IMG/VR virus record: IMGVR_UViG_3300027974_000082
Span: 1-35,348 of that record
Length of the DNA stretch: 35,348 nt
Direction: 5' to 3' (one strand)
DNA from: a virus
Position numbers and translations under genes: made by a program. The notes below the pieces were generated by a model. The model worked only from the letters and a program-made list of their open reading frames with translations. It was not told the origin of the DNA and ran no database searches. Shown here piece by piece: positions 22,533 to 31,636 of the stretch (positions are counted from its first letter, which is position 1; every line of letters starts with the position of its first letter).

Positions 22533-22781
22533 ATGACTATGAATAAAAACATTGAAGATTTATTATATCCTAATAATAATAAACTTATACTTAATGATGA
22601 TGAAATAACTACAACAATAGTAGACTGTGAATTAGATGAATATGAATGTAAGTTTAATGGAGCAGAAGATATACAAATAAATACGGAGGGTTATACCCAT
22701 ATAACATTAGATATTGATACACTTGAATCATTAATAACATTAATTAAGAAAGCAGAAAAGATGTATAATAAAATAAAATAA
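22533..22781 (+). CDS. Hypothetical acidic protein
   Basis: An 82-residue acidic protein. I chose ATG 22533, which has the AAAACTATG leader common here, instead of ATG 22509, which lies inside the hairpin sequence; ATG 22539 is also possible. Residues include NNNKLILNDDEITTTIVDCE and a helical end LITLIKKAEKMYNKIK. No family is recognised. Confidence 0.55.
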   Translation: MTMNKNIEDLLYPNNNKLILNDDEITTTIVDCELDEYECKFNGAEDIQINTEGYTHITLDIDTLESLITLIKKAEKMYNKIK

Positions 22782-22785
22782 CATT

Positions 22786-22950
22786 ATGAATAACTACGAA
22801 TTAAAACAAGGCATATTAGACAGGATGGAAATAGAGGGTCTCATTCAAAAGATACAAAGACTTGAAAAGCAATTAGCTGAAAAGGAATTGGAACTTAAAA
22901 ATATGACTAGGGAATTAATATCATTTCAGGAGGACTTTTATAAAGAATAA
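22786..22950 (+). CDS. Small coiled-coil protein
   Basis: A 54-residue protein, almost entirely charged helix: LIQKIQRLEKQLAEKELELK has a clear heptad pattern. It should form a dimeric coiled coil. The next ATG follows three bases after its stop. Confidence 0.55.
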   Translation: MNNYELKQGILDRMEIEGLIQKIQRLEKQLAEKELELKNMTRELISFQEDFYKE

Positions 22951-22953
22951 ACT

Positions 22954-23025
22954 ATGAAAGTAATATTAGCAATTATTATATGGGAGTTAGCCAAATGGAT
23001 ATTCTATAAATTCATAAACGATTAG
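22954..23025 (+). CDS. 23-residue membrane peptide
   Basis: MKVILAIIIWELAKWIFYKF and three more residues: one hydrophobic helix with aromatic edges. Leader AAACTATG and tight spacing on both sides support translation. Function unknown. Confidence 0.45.
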   Translation: MKVILAIIIWELAKWIFYKFIND

Positions 23026-23027
23026 CA

Positions 23028-23132
23028 ATGAAGTACATAAGATTTTTTATCATTAGTATTCCAATAGCTTGTTTAATATATGTAATTGTATTATCTTTAT
23101 CCAAAATCAAAAGCATATGTGGAACAAAATAA
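23028..23132 (+). CDS. 34-residue membrane peptide
   Basis: One hydrophobic helix (RFFIISIPIACLIYVIVLSL) and a basic tail KIKSICGTK, from ATG 23028. It overlaps the next gene by 16 bases. It is the third single-helix peptide in 800 bases. Confidence 0.5.
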   Translation: MKYIRFFIISIPIACLIYVIVLSLSKIKSICGTK

Positions 23133-23797
23133 ATGTTTGGCAATACCAACAGATATACAATGTCTATAATTCTAAAGACAAATATCTAACTGAAATAGAA
23201 GTCGATTCTAAGCTAGTATCAATAGTCAATAATATGACGGATGCACAGGTTGATAGCTTATCACTAACCGAATTTAGAAAGCTAAAGAGGAGCATTATAT
23301 TCCTAACTAAACCCATTGAAGGGAAGCCGGTTAAGTATATATCAATTAACAAAAACAAAAGGTATAAGCTAAACTATGATGTGAGCAAGATGCCATTTGC
23401 TAGGTATATTGAAAGCAAGGTATTTAGTGAGGACTTATATAATAACCTGCACAAGTTAGCAGCGACAATGGTCATCCCACAGAAAAGGATATTGGGCATT
23501 TGGTTCAAACAAAAGTATGATGCTAGTAAGCACGAACAATATTCAGAGGATATGCTGACTGCAAGATTTATAGATGTTTATCACTCGCTTGTTTTTTTTT
23601 ATCAAGTATACAGAAATTGGATAGAAGTTTCACAGGACTATATGGTGAGCAAAATGATGCAGACAGGGATGACACAGGACAAAGCGAAAGAGGTGGTTCA
23701 AGATTTATGCACTACTTTGGATGGCAGTATTCCACCAAACTTATTGCCGAATACGAAAGTTGCACAGTTACGGAAGCGTATGAACTTAGCACAATAG
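23117..23797 (+). CDS. Tail assembly chaperone-like protein
   Basis: A 226-residue protein from ATG 23117 (MWNKINVWQYQQIYNV); an earlier ATG at 23069 would add 16 residues lying inside the preceding peptide gene. The order, ahead of tail genes and the tape measure, plus a small overlapping downstream frame, fits the G/T-type tail chaperones, which bind the tape measure during tail assembly. A run of nine T (23592-23600) lies in the coding sequence as T TTT TTT, a possible slippery site. Confidence 0.6.
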   Translation: MWNKINVWQYQQIYNVYNSKDKYLTEIEVDSKLVSIVNNMTDAQVDSLSLTEFRKLKRSIIFLTKPIEGKPVKYISINKNKRYKLNYDVSKMPFARYIESKVFSEDLYNNLHKLAATMVIPQKRILGIWFKQKYDASKHEQYSEDMLTARFIDVYHSLVFFYQVYRNWIEVSQDYMVSKMMQTGMTQDKAKEVVQDLCTTLDGSIPPNLLPNTKVAQLRKRMNLAQ

Positions 23798-23871
23798 AAT
23801 GTTTAAATATACTTTCATACTTAAAAGCTAAGAATGATTATGACAAAGAGCAAATAAAGAAGGTTAGATAG
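23707..23871 (+). CDS. Second tail-chaperone-like frame
   Basis: A 54-residue protein starting MHYFGWQYSTKLIAEYESCT, with an acidic middle and Lys-rich end, overlapping the preceding gene by 91 bases in the -1 frame. It reads as real protein from ATG 23707; the same frame upstream looks like shadow sequence. It could be made from its own ATG or as the end of a -1 frameshift product, like the T part of the G-T pair. Confidence 0.55.
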   Translation: MHYFGWQYSTKLIAEYESCTVTEAYELSTIECLNILSYLKAKNDYDKEQIKKVR

Positions 23872-23894
23872 ATAGTGTTTTTTTGATTTGCTGA

Positions 23895-23917
23895 CCCCTG
23901 CCCTAAAAAGGTGGGGG
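23895..23917 (+). terminator. Terminator of the same stem family
   Basis: CCCCTGCC (23895-23902) pairs with GGTGGGGG (23910-23917), loop CTAAAAA, with the same two G-U pairs as at 415 and 35301. It is followed by TTAGTTATTTTTG rather than a pure T-tract. Confidence 0.7.
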
Positions 23918-23922
23918 TTAGT

Positions 23923-23938
23923 TATTTTTGTACCTTTG
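23923..23938 (+). promoter_or_regulatory. Two adjoining TAnnTTTG -7 elements
   Basis: TATTTTTG (23923-23930) and TACCTTTG (23931-23938) both match the -7 consensus and lie between a terminator and ATG 23953. No TTTG stands at the right distance upstream because the terminator occupies it. The promoter is therefore weak or factor-dependent. Confidence 0.4.
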
Positions 23939-23952
23939 CCCTATTTATTAGT

Positions 23953-24621
23953 ATGAGTATTAGCAAGTCACAGGCAATAGCTTTAGGGAATGGATTTTTA
24001 AATACACTAGGTGAGCAACCTATGAAAGAGGCAGATATGCCTGTCATTGAAAGGATGCTTAGGGACTTTGGTGGTGAGTTTATAAAAGCTGCACAAAAGA
24101 ATTTAAACAAAAATAAATCTATTGCATCCGGTGCTATTAATGACATTAGACTTGATTTAACAAAGTTTGGAACTAGATATACATTATCACTAGGTTATCC
24201 TAAAAGTGAACCGGCTTCTAAGTATTGGGACTTTATAAACAAAGGTGTAAAGGGTACTAAAAACATAAAGGCAGACGGAAATACCCCTTATAAATTTAAC
24301 CCATCTAAAAAAGCTATTCCAATATCTGCTGCTCAAAAATGGCTTGGCTATAATAAATTGAAAGTAACTGCAGTAAAGAAATATAAGAAATTAGGTGTAG
24401 AAGAAAAAGCAATAGATAGTAAAAAGTCATTAGCTTATATGGTGGCTAGGTCAATTCACAGAAAGGGAATAAGGTCAACGCATTATTTTGACAATGCACA
24501 AAAAGAAACCTTTGGTAAAAACTTCTATGAAGTTATGGAGGCAGCACTAGGAAAAGATATTCAAATAAAAATTAGACAAATAGGTAAAGAAATAAAAAAT
24601 GGCAATAACAATACAAAGTAG
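23953..24621 (+). CDS. Tail or head-tail joining protein
   Basis: A 222-residue basic protein. ATG 23953 (MSISKSQAIALGNG) is preferred over 23911, because the earlier one precedes the promoter-like elements and lies in the terminator. The N-terminus is helical; the C-terminus contains VARSIHRKGIRSTHYFDNAQ, similar to the end of HK97 gp10-like or minor tail proteins. It overlaps the next gene by 23 bases. Structural role by context. Confidence 0.55.
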   Translation: MSISKSQAIALGNGFLNTLGEQPMKEADMPVIERMLRDFGGEFIKAAQKNLNKNKSIASGAINDIRLDLTKFGTRYTLSLGYPKSEPASKYWDFINKGVKGTKNIKADGNTPYKFNPSKKAIPISAAQKWLGYNKLKVTAVKKYKKLGVEEKAIDSKKSLAYMVARSIHRKGIRSTHYFDNAQKETFGKNFYEVMEAALGKDIQIKIRQIGKEIKNGNNNTK

Positions 24622-25825
24622 CCCTGCACCTTATTCAAGTATGCACGATGACTTATGGTTCGTATCAAGTTCAACAAATGTAGGCTTAACTGCATTTAAA
24701 TTTGTGTATGATGTATATGTAAACAATGCGCAAGTGAGCAGGACAAAGGTATATCCATCTCCATCAGCAGAGGGCAGCTATGGGGTGTTTAATGCATCAC
24801 CAATGGTACGTTCATATGTAACTAATTACTTTGAACCATCCGGCAGTTCTATATTAGTGGCATCTAATGATAAGATAAAAGTAGATAGCCAAATTAGAGT
24901 AGGTGAAGAATATGTAAGTGGTGGCAATTTGATAACTACATCTAACCTTGCATCCGGTGCATTAGCTGCTTATAATTATTACCCACCATTATTTGCAGAT
25001 ATATTATTTGTAAATAACAATACACCATTAGTATTATCCGATTACTACGACAATCTATTATTAGAAAACTTTACAGATGATTGGATAACGGAAAGGGAAA
25101 CGGAAAAGATTACGATTGAATATGGTGATAATTTTTATGCTACATATTTTAAGATTACTGCAGGTACATATAATGCTTTTGTAGATGTTATAAACGAATC
25201 AGGTTCGGTCATAGATACCGTAAGTGGTGGTATAACATTCACAGGTGAAATGAATCTATTTAACTGTCAGGCAGGGCATATAAATACTTTTGCAGGTAGA
25301 ACATTGGTTACAGAAAATACTTATGGGTATAATGTTTATTTAAAACGAGGGGTGGCAATATCTAGAAAGCTACAGTTTATACAAAAGTGCTATCCTAAAT
25401 ATAGGCAGTACAATTTGCATTTCCTTAATAGGCTAGGGGGTTGGGACACTATGAAGTTTGCATTGGTTAACAAAAGGTCTACTGAATTACAAAGGGCTTC
25501 ATATAGAAGAAACGATTGGCAGCTATCCGGCAATACAATGTCAAACATTGATTCATATAACAAGTATAATGAAACGACATTGAACTATGCTATTCAGCAT
25601 AAGGATAAGTTCCATCTAATATCCGATTGGGTAAGTGAACAAGACTATGAATGGTTGGCACAGTTATTCGCAAGTACTATTGTATATATGGAAGTACAAG
25701 GTGCTTATTTCCCTGTAACAATTAGCAGCACTAACTATGAATATAAATTAGAAACAAGTGATAAGTTATTTAACTTTGAAATAGATATTGAAATTGGTAA
25801 ATATTTAACAAGTCAATTTAGATAA
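24599..25825 (+). CDS. Minor tail / distal-tail-like protein
   Basis: A 408-residue, beta-rich protein (MAITIQSSPAPYSSMHDDLW) with the internal phrase NLHFLNRLGGWDTMKFALVN, common in tail-tip proteins of Bacteroidota siphophages. It probably forms part of the tail tip or baseplate. Its stop overlaps the next ATG (TAATG). In this phage the tip genes precede the tape-measure gene, the reverse of the usual lambda-like order. Confidence 0.6.
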   Translation: MAITIQSSPAPYSSMHDDLWFVSSSTNVGLTAFKFVYDVYVNNAQVSRTKVYPSPSAEGSYGVFNASPMVRSYVTNYFEPSGSSILVASNDKIKVDSQIRVGEEYVSGGNLITTSNLASGALAAYNYYPPLFADILFVNNNTPLVLSDYYDNLLLENFTDDWITERETEKITIEYGDNFYATYFKITAGTYNAFVDVINESGSVIDTVSGGITFTGEMNLFNCQAGHINTFAGRTLVTENTYGYNVYLKRGVAISRKLQFIQKCYPKYRQYNLHFLNRLGGWDTMKFALVNKRSTELQRASYRRNDWQLSGNTMSNIDSYNKYNETTLNYAIQHKDKFHLISDWVSEQDYEWLAQLFASTIVYMEVQGAYFPVTISSTNYEYKLETSDKLFNFEIDIEIGKYLTSQFR

Positions 25826-27840
25826 TGATTAGTACAGAAATATATATAGAAGATAACAGACTAGATTTATTGCAGGACATAAGTACAGAATTTACTTATA
25901 CCATAGATGACATCACAGATTTTGGAACTAAGAACACATCATTTAGTAAAACAATATCTTTATCCGGTACGGCTAGAAATAACCAAATATTTGGATTTGT
26001 ATTTGATATTGGCAATGCTAATGAATTTGATGAAACTAAAGCAAATGTAAACTATAATTTCAATGCAAGTAAATCTGCTAAGTGTATTATATATATTGAC
26101 AAGGTACAAATATTTAAAGGTACATTAAGGGTTTTAGAAATAGTTGTAGATAAAGAAACTATTGAATATCAATGCAGCGTCTTTGGTGAGTTAGGTGGGC
26201 TTATGAATGCAATAGGTAATAAGAAATTAGAGGATTTAGATTTTAGTGCTTATAACCACGTTTACAATACAACTAATATTACTGCAAGTTGGGATGCTGC
26301 AAGAGGTTCAGGTTATTATTATCCATTGATAGATTACGGAAATGTAAGTACAAATAAAGTAGACTTTCAATATACTACATTTAGACCGGCAATATATATC
26401 AAAGAATATATAGATAAGATATTTGCCAATATAGACTATACTTATGAATGTGATTTCTTTTCAACAGATTACTTTAAAAGATTAGTAATACCACACAATC
26501 AAAAGCAGTTAACTAAAACGACAAGTGACTTAAACAATGCTTTACTAACTGCACCACAGGAGGTATTAAATATTTCATTTGTTAGATTTACAACAGTTAC
26601 AGGTTCAGGATTAGTTCCATCAAGTGCTAATTCTAAATTCACATATACAGGTGCTGCTTCATTCAATCTAAAGTTTGACTATAATTTTACCGGCACTTCT
26701 ACAATGGGAACATTTAGTATTCTTAAAAATGGTGTTACTGTTTATAGTGAATTCTTTAGTGATGACTTTTTTATTAGTGGAACTTTTGAAATACTAATGA
26801 TACAGAATGATTACATACAATTTAGATTTGCAAATGATGCAGATAATAAAGCAGATAATCCTGTTACAATAAATGATGGTGATGTTAGTTTTAATGCTAT
26901 TTCTTTAATACCGGTTGCATTATCAATAGGGGATAGTTTATTAATGAATGATTGTATTCCTAAAGGTATATTTCAAAGAGACTTATTTTTAAGCATTTGT
27001 AAAATGTTTAATCTTTATGTGTATGATGACAGGTATCAAGAGAATAACATTATCATAAAACCATATATTGATTTTTATGATGTTAACAGTTCCAACGCAA
27101 ATGATTGGTCTAATAAAATAGACAGGTCAAAGCCTTTAAGCATTAAGCCAATGAGTGAAATGAATGCTAGGTATTACAATTTTAAATTTAAAGAAGATAG
27201 CGACTTTTACAATGACAACTATAAAAAGAAATATTCGGAATCTTATGGTGACAGTATATTTGATACTTCATTTGACTTTAGTAAGAATACGGAGACTGTT
27301 GATGTAATATTTGCACCATCAGTTTTATTTAAAGCTATTGGAACTGATAAAGTATATCCGGCTATTTATAAAAAGTCTAATGCCAATAGTGCAGAGGATA
27401 GTATGGATAGCATAATTAGAATAATGCAAGTAAAGAAAATAGCATCAGTAGCTTCGTGGTCTATTAAAAATTTATCAGCAACGCTATTGACATTAACTTC
27501 ATACGGTTATGCAGGACATTTAGACGACCCTGCAAATCCACAAAATGATGTTAATTTTGGAGCACCTAAAGAGGTATTTTATAGTTCAGATAATTTCACT
27601 AGCAATAATGTGTTCAATGTATTTCATAGTACATATATGTCAGAGATAACGGATAAGAACAGTAAGCTATTAACCTGTTCAGCTTTATTAAATACTATCG
27701 ATATATTTAATTTAGACTTTAGCAAATATATATGGATAGATGGTGTACTATTTAGATTGAATAAGGTAGAAGGTTATAACCCAATGGAATATAACACAAC
27801 AAAAATAAGTTTATTAAAAGTAATTGAAACAACGTACTAA
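25825..27840 (+). CDS. Tail-tip / baseplate-like protein
   Basis: A 671-residue beta-rich protein. The first 150 residues (MISTEIYIEDNRLDLLQDIS, then DFGTKNTSFSKTISLSGTAR) resemble the hub or tail-associated proteins that anchor to the tube. A middle region with YYYPLIDYGNVSTNKVDFQY is followed by a carbohydrate-binding-like beta sandwich near 255-350. No peptidase motif was seen. Coupled to both neighbours by TAATG overlaps. Confidence 0.6.
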   Translation: MISTEIYIEDNRLDLLQDISTEFTYTIDDITDFGTKNTSFSKTISLSGTARNNQIFGFVFDIGNANEFDETKANVNYNFNASKSAKCIIYIDKVQIFKGTLRVLEIVVDKETIEYQCSVFGELGGLMNAIGNKKLEDLDFSAYNHVYNTTNITASWDAARGSGYYYPLIDYGNVSTNKVDFQYTTFRPAIYIKEYIDKIFANIDYTYECDFFSTDYFKRLVIPHNQKQLTKTTSDLNNALLTAPQEVLNISFVRFTTVTGSGLVPSSANSKFTYTGAASFNLKFDYNFTGTSTMGTFSILKNGVTVYSEFFSDDFFISGTFEILMIQNDYIQFRFANDADNKADNPVTINDGDVSFNAISLIPVALSIGDSLLMNDCIPKGIFQRDLFLSICKMFNLYVYDDRYQENNIIIKPYIDFYDVNSSNANDWSNKIDRSKPLSIKPMSEMNARYYNFKFKEDSDFYNDNYKKKYSESYGDSIFDTSFDFSKNTETVDVIFAPSVLFKAIGTDKVYPAIYKKSNANSAEDSMDSIIRIMQVKKIASVASWSIKNLSATLLTLTSYGYAGHLDDPANPQNDVNFGAPKEVFYSSDNFTSNNVFNVFHSTYMSEITDKNSKLLTCSALLNTIDIFNLDFSKYIWIDGVLFRLNKVEGYNPMEYNTTKISLLKVIETTY

Positions 27841-30149
27841 TGGCAGAGAATTTAAATTTAAATGTAAACGTAGATACCTCAGGTGCTACAAGTTCGGTAG
27901 GTTCACTTAAAAAGCAATTAAGAGAGGCGCAACAGGAGGTTATGGCATTGGCTGATAAGTTTGGTGCTACATCAAAACAAGCTGTTGAAGCTGCTAAAAA
28001 AGCAGGAGAATTAAAAGATAGAATTGGTGATGCTAAGGCATTGACAGACGCTTTTAATCCTGATGCAAAGTTTAAAGCATTGACTGCTTCGCTATCAGGT
28101 GTAGCCGGTGGATTTGGTGCAGTACAAGGTGCTATGGCATTGTTTGGTGCTGAATCAGATAATGTTCAAAAGACATTATTAAAGGTGCAATCAGCAATGG
28201 CTATTTCGCAAGGGTTACAAGCAGTAGGTGAAAGTATAGATTCATTTAGACAATTAGGTGCAGTAATACAAAACAATACTTTATTCCAAAAAGCTAACAA
28301 TGCAGCAATAGCAGCAGCAGGTGTAGTTCAAAAATTATTTACCGGTGCAGTAGATATGACATCTACATCATTTAAGTTTTTAAAAGGCGCAATTGCTGCA
28401 ACAGGTATTGGGTTATTATTAGTTGCAATAGGTACATTGGTAGCATATTGGGATGATATTAAAGCAGCAGTAAGTGGTGTGACTTCTGAACAAACTAGGT
28501 TAAATGAACAAGCTAAATTAAATTTAAAAGCAGAAGAAGATAAGTTAGAAGCAATAGATAGTCAAACCAATCAACTTAAACTTCAAGGTAAATCAGAAAG
28601 GGAAATTCTTAATATCAAAATTAAACAAAGTGATGAAGCAATTAAAGCTGCAGAAATTACTTTGCAAAATGCTAAGATTACTAAAGATTTACAATTACAA
28701 GCATCAAAAAGAAACTATGATATTTTAAAAGGTATATTAGATTTCATTGCTACTCCTAGTAAGTTATTATGGCAATTATTAGATGCTATAAATAAAGCAT
28801 TGGGTAAAACTACAAATCTTGCTGCACAAATGCAAGCAAGTAATGATAGTTTAGTTACTCAATTGTTTGACCCTAAAGAAGTTGAATCAGAAGGTAATGC
28901 AACAATAAAAGAAGCAGAAAAAACATTAAATGGTTTAAAAGAAAAAAGAGCAGGATATATATTATCAGTTCAAGGTTTAGATAAAGCAGCAGGAAAAGAG
29001 GGAGCACAAAGTCAAGCAGAAATTGATAAGAAATTACAAGAGGCAAATGCTATCTTACACGAAGCAAACAAAAAACTAAAGACACAACAGCAGCAAGAGA
29101 TTCAATCAATAGAAGAAGCATATGCAGAAAAAAGGAAGAAACTTGCAGAAGCAGGAATAAAAGATAATGGTGATTTAGCAAAAGCAGAACAAGCTGAAAA
29201 GGATGTAGTAAATGAAAAGTTTAAAAAACAAGACTTAGCAAAAGAAGAATTATTTCAAAAAGAATTAAATAAAATAAAACTTGAAAGCAAGTTAATAGGT
29301 ATTAAGAATGAATATGAAAAAGCTAAAGAACAATTAGAAGCAAACTATTTATTACAATATCAAGATATTGAAAAAAATGAAACATATAATGCAGAACAAA
29401 AGATTGCTTTAAAAGCTGCACTTCAACTAAAAGAAAATGCTGAATTAGATGCATTGAAATTAGTTTCAGATAAAAAGAAAGCAGAAGAAGATATTACTGA
29501 CTTAGATAAAGAGATAGCAAAAAATGTTGGAAAATTTGATATTCAAAAAGAATTATTAGATAAGAAAGATTTGTTATTAAAGGAATCTTTTGATAAAGGT
29601 TTAATTTTAGAGACTGCATATAATGCAGGAGTTGAAGCCAATTCAAAGGCTAGGGTTGATATTGATAAAGCAGAGGCACAAGCTAAGATAGAAAATGCAC
29701 AAAAAATATCAGCATTACTTGGTGGACTATCTGATGTAATGGGTAAAGAAACTGCAGCAGGTAAAGCATTCGCAGTAGCAAGTGCAACCATTGATACATA
29801 CTTAGCAGCACAAAAGGCTTATCAAGCAATGGCAGGGATTCCTGTTGTTGGCCCTGCATTGGGAGCAGTTGCAGCAGGTGTTGCAATAGCAGGTGGTATA
29901 AAGAATGTAAAAGCTATTATGGCAGTAAAGACACCAACAGGCGGTGGAGGTTCAGCACCATCACTACCAAATGTATCTACTTCTGCACCTATGACACCGG
30001 CTGCACCACAAGCACAGACTACAAACATTAGCCAACAGTCAATTAACCAAATGGGCAATCAAGCAGTAAGGGCATATGTGATTGAGACTGATGTAACAAG
30101 CAACCAACAAAGAGTAGAAGCAATAAAACAAAGGGCACGATTTAGTTAA
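27840..30149 (+). CDS. Tail tape-measure protein
   Basis: A 769-residue protein with long helical, Ala/Lys/Glu/Gln-rich stretches, a hydrophobic segment near 180-205 (GAIAATGIGLLLVAIGTLVA), a coiled-coil centre and a Gly/Ala-rich hydrophobic C-terminus (GPALGAVAAGVAIAGG). This is the usual pattern for the protein that sets tail length. By the rule of about 1.5 Å per residue the tail would be near 115 nm. It follows the tail-tip genes. Confidence 0.85.
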   Translation: MAENLNLNVNVDTSGATSSVGSLKKQLREAQQEVMALADKFGATSKQAVEAAKKAGELKDRIGDAKALTDAFNPDAKFKALTASLSGVAGGFGAVQGAMALFGAESDNVQKTLLKVQSAMAISQGLQAVGESIDSFRQLGAVIQNNTLFQKANNAAIAAAGVVQKLFTGAVDMTSTSFKFLKGAIAATGIGLLLVAIGTLVAYWDDIKAAVSGVTSEQTRLNEQAKLNLKAEEDKLEAIDSQTNQLKLQGKSEREILNIKIKQSDEAIKAAEITLQNAKITKDLQLQASKRNYDILKGILDFIATPSKLLWQLLDAINKALGKTTNLAAQMQASNDSLVTQLFDPKEVESEGNATIKEAEKTLNGLKEKRAGYILSVQGLDKAAGKEGAQSQAEIDKKLQEANAILHEANKKLKTQQQQEIQSIEEAYAEKRKKLAEAGIKDNGDLAKAEQAEKDVVNEKFKKQDLAKEELFQKELNKIKLESKLIGIKNEYEKAKEQLEANYLLQYQDIEKNETYNAEQKIALKAALQLKENAELDALKLVSDKKKAEEDITDLDKEIAKNVGKFDIQKELLDKKDLLLKESFDKGLILETAYNAGVEANSKARVDIDKAEAQAKIENAQKISALLGGLSDVMGKETAAGKAFAVASATIDTYLAAQKAYQAMAGIPVVGPALGAVAAGVAIAGGIKNVKAIMAVKTPTGGGGSAPSLPNVSTSAPMTPAAPQAQTTNISQQSINQMGNQAVRAYVIETDVTSNQQRVEAIKQRARFS

Positions 30150-30175
30150 TATTTAAAATAAATATATTTATAGTT

Positions 30176-31636
30176 ATGGAATTACCTTTATATATGTTGG
30201 AAATATCTGATGATTTAAATGATGATGCAGAGGTGCAATTCGTTTCATTAGTAGATAGACCTGCAATTCAAAAGAATTGGAATGCATTTAAAAATGAACA
30301 GAAGTTTCAAATTGTTAGTGAAGATAAGCATATTATTAGTGGCTGCGCTATGTTGGCTGACACTCCTATCTTTAGAAGTGATGCTAATTTTGGTGATTAC
30401 TATGTTGCTTTTTCTAAAGACACGATTGTTAAGATTGTGCAAAAGTATTTTAAGAAAGGGTATCAAAACAATGTGAACCTAATGCACGACCCTAACCAAA
30501 TTGAAACAGGGGTAACAATGTTTGAGAGTTTTATTAGTGATAAGACAAGAGGCATACACCCAATGAAAGGATTTGAGGATGCACCGGATGGCAGTTGGTT
30601 CGTTTCTATGCTAGTGGAAAATGAAGATGTATGGAATCAAGTAAAGCAAGGGAACGTGAACGGATTTTCTATTGAGGGTATATTTAATTATTCCCCTAAA
30701 GTTTCAAAAGAACAACAGGTAATGAGTGAAATATATAAAATATTAGAAGAAGTTGAATTAGGAGGGCCGGGAAGTGGTAGGCAACCTGAGGGTGGTGGTG
30801 ATAAAGAATCAACAGGTGATGGTAAAATAAATGGAATGACACCTGAAGAAATAGCAGCTAAATATCAAAAAGATGCACAGGCTAGTGTAGATAAATTAAC
30901 AAGTTCTAATGACCCTGATTATGGTACAGATAAATTATATCAAGATAAAGATGGTAATTATAATGAAGAAAGAACTGCTTTTCACGAAAGTATAGTGCAG
31001 GATAAAATAAATCAAGGTTCTACTAATTTAGGTACTACTTTTTTTTTAGGTGGCGCACCTGCAACAGGTAAAAGTTCATTAGAAAATTCAGGTCAGGTTG
31101 TATATCCACAAGGGATATTAAGAGTAGACCCTGATGCAATTAAAGAAACATTGCCTGAATATAATAAGATGAACCAAAATAAGGAATCAAAGAGTGCTTC
31201 ATTAGTTCACGAAGAAAGCTCAAAGATTACAAAAGATGTAATTAATAATGCTGCTAATATGAAAATGGATGCAGTTATTGATACAGTTGGTGATGGTACA
31301 TTTGAAAAGGTTGCAGAAAAAGCACAACAACAAAGGGATGCAGGAAAAAGAGTAGTGGCACACTATGTTACTACAGATGTTCAAACATCATTAAATAGGG
31401 CAGCATCAAGGGCAGAAAAAACAGGTAGAAATGTTCCAACAGATTATATTAAAGATATGCATAAAGAGGTATCTGCTATATTCCCAAAATTAGCTACAAA
31501 TAATACTTTTAATGAATTGCATCTATACGATAATAATGGAGCTACCCCTAAACTTATATATAGCAAAAAAGATGGTATTGAAACCATCTTAAATAAAAAT
31601 GCTTATAATAGCTTTTTAAAAAAGGCTAAAGGTTAG
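30176..31636 (+). CDS. Prohead protease fused to a zeta-toxin kinase domain
   Basis: A 486-residue two-domain protein. Residues 1-185 look like an XkdF-type prohead protease: LYMLEISDDLNDDAEVQFVS, NLMHDPN with His104, and VKQGNVNGFSIEGIF with Ser165 as candidate catalytic pair. A linker starting GGPGSGRQPEGGG (196-208) follows. Residues about 285-486 are a complete zeta-toxin fold: Walker A GGAPATGKSS (292-301), RVDPDAIKETLPEY, LVHEESSKIT, VIDTVGDGTF and the Arg-rich lid RAASRAEKTGRNVP. Zeta toxins phosphorylate UDP-activated amino sugars and block wall synthesis. A protease that can sever its own linker might package and later release the kinase. That mechanism is inference. No epsilon antitoxin is recognised beside it. 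Confidence 0.85.
   Translation: MELPLYMLEISDDLNDDAEVQFVSLVDRPAIQKNWNAFKNEQKFQIVSEDKHIISGCAMLADTPIFRSDANFGDYYVAFSKDTIVKIVQKYFKKGYQNNVNLMHDPNQIETGVTMFESFISDKTRGIHPMKGFEDAPDGSWFVSMLVENEDVWNQVKQGNVNGFSIEGIFNYSPKVSKEQQVMSEIYKILEEVELGGPGSGRQPEGGGDKESTGDGKINGMTPEEIAAKYQKDAQASVDKLTSSNDPDYGTDKLYQDKDGNYNEERTAFHESIVQDKINQGSTNLGTTFFLGGAPATGKSSLENSGQVVYPQGILRVDPDAIKETLPEYNKMNQNKESKSASLVHEESSKITKDVINNAANMKMDAVIDTVGDGTFEKVAEKAQQQRDAGKRVVAHYVTTDVQTSLNRAASRAEKTGRNVPTDYIKDMHKEVSAIFPKLATNNTFNELHLYDNNGATPKLIYSKKDGIETILNKNAYNSFLKKAKG

Noticed and set aside
29683-30058. Overlapping minus-strand frames at the end of the tape-measure gene
   Set aside because: Caused by the Ala/Gly-rich coding strand; two of them overlap each other in different frames.
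30282-30476. Plus-strand frame inside the protease part of the fusion gene
   Set aside because: A shifted frame of a clear protein, with leucine-rich shadow sequence.
31608-31628. Palindrome around TTTTTAAAAAA at the end of the protease-toxin gene as a bidirectional terminator
   Set aside because: AT-only centre, weak flanking pairs and location in coding sequence; not distinguishable from chance in AT-rich DNA.
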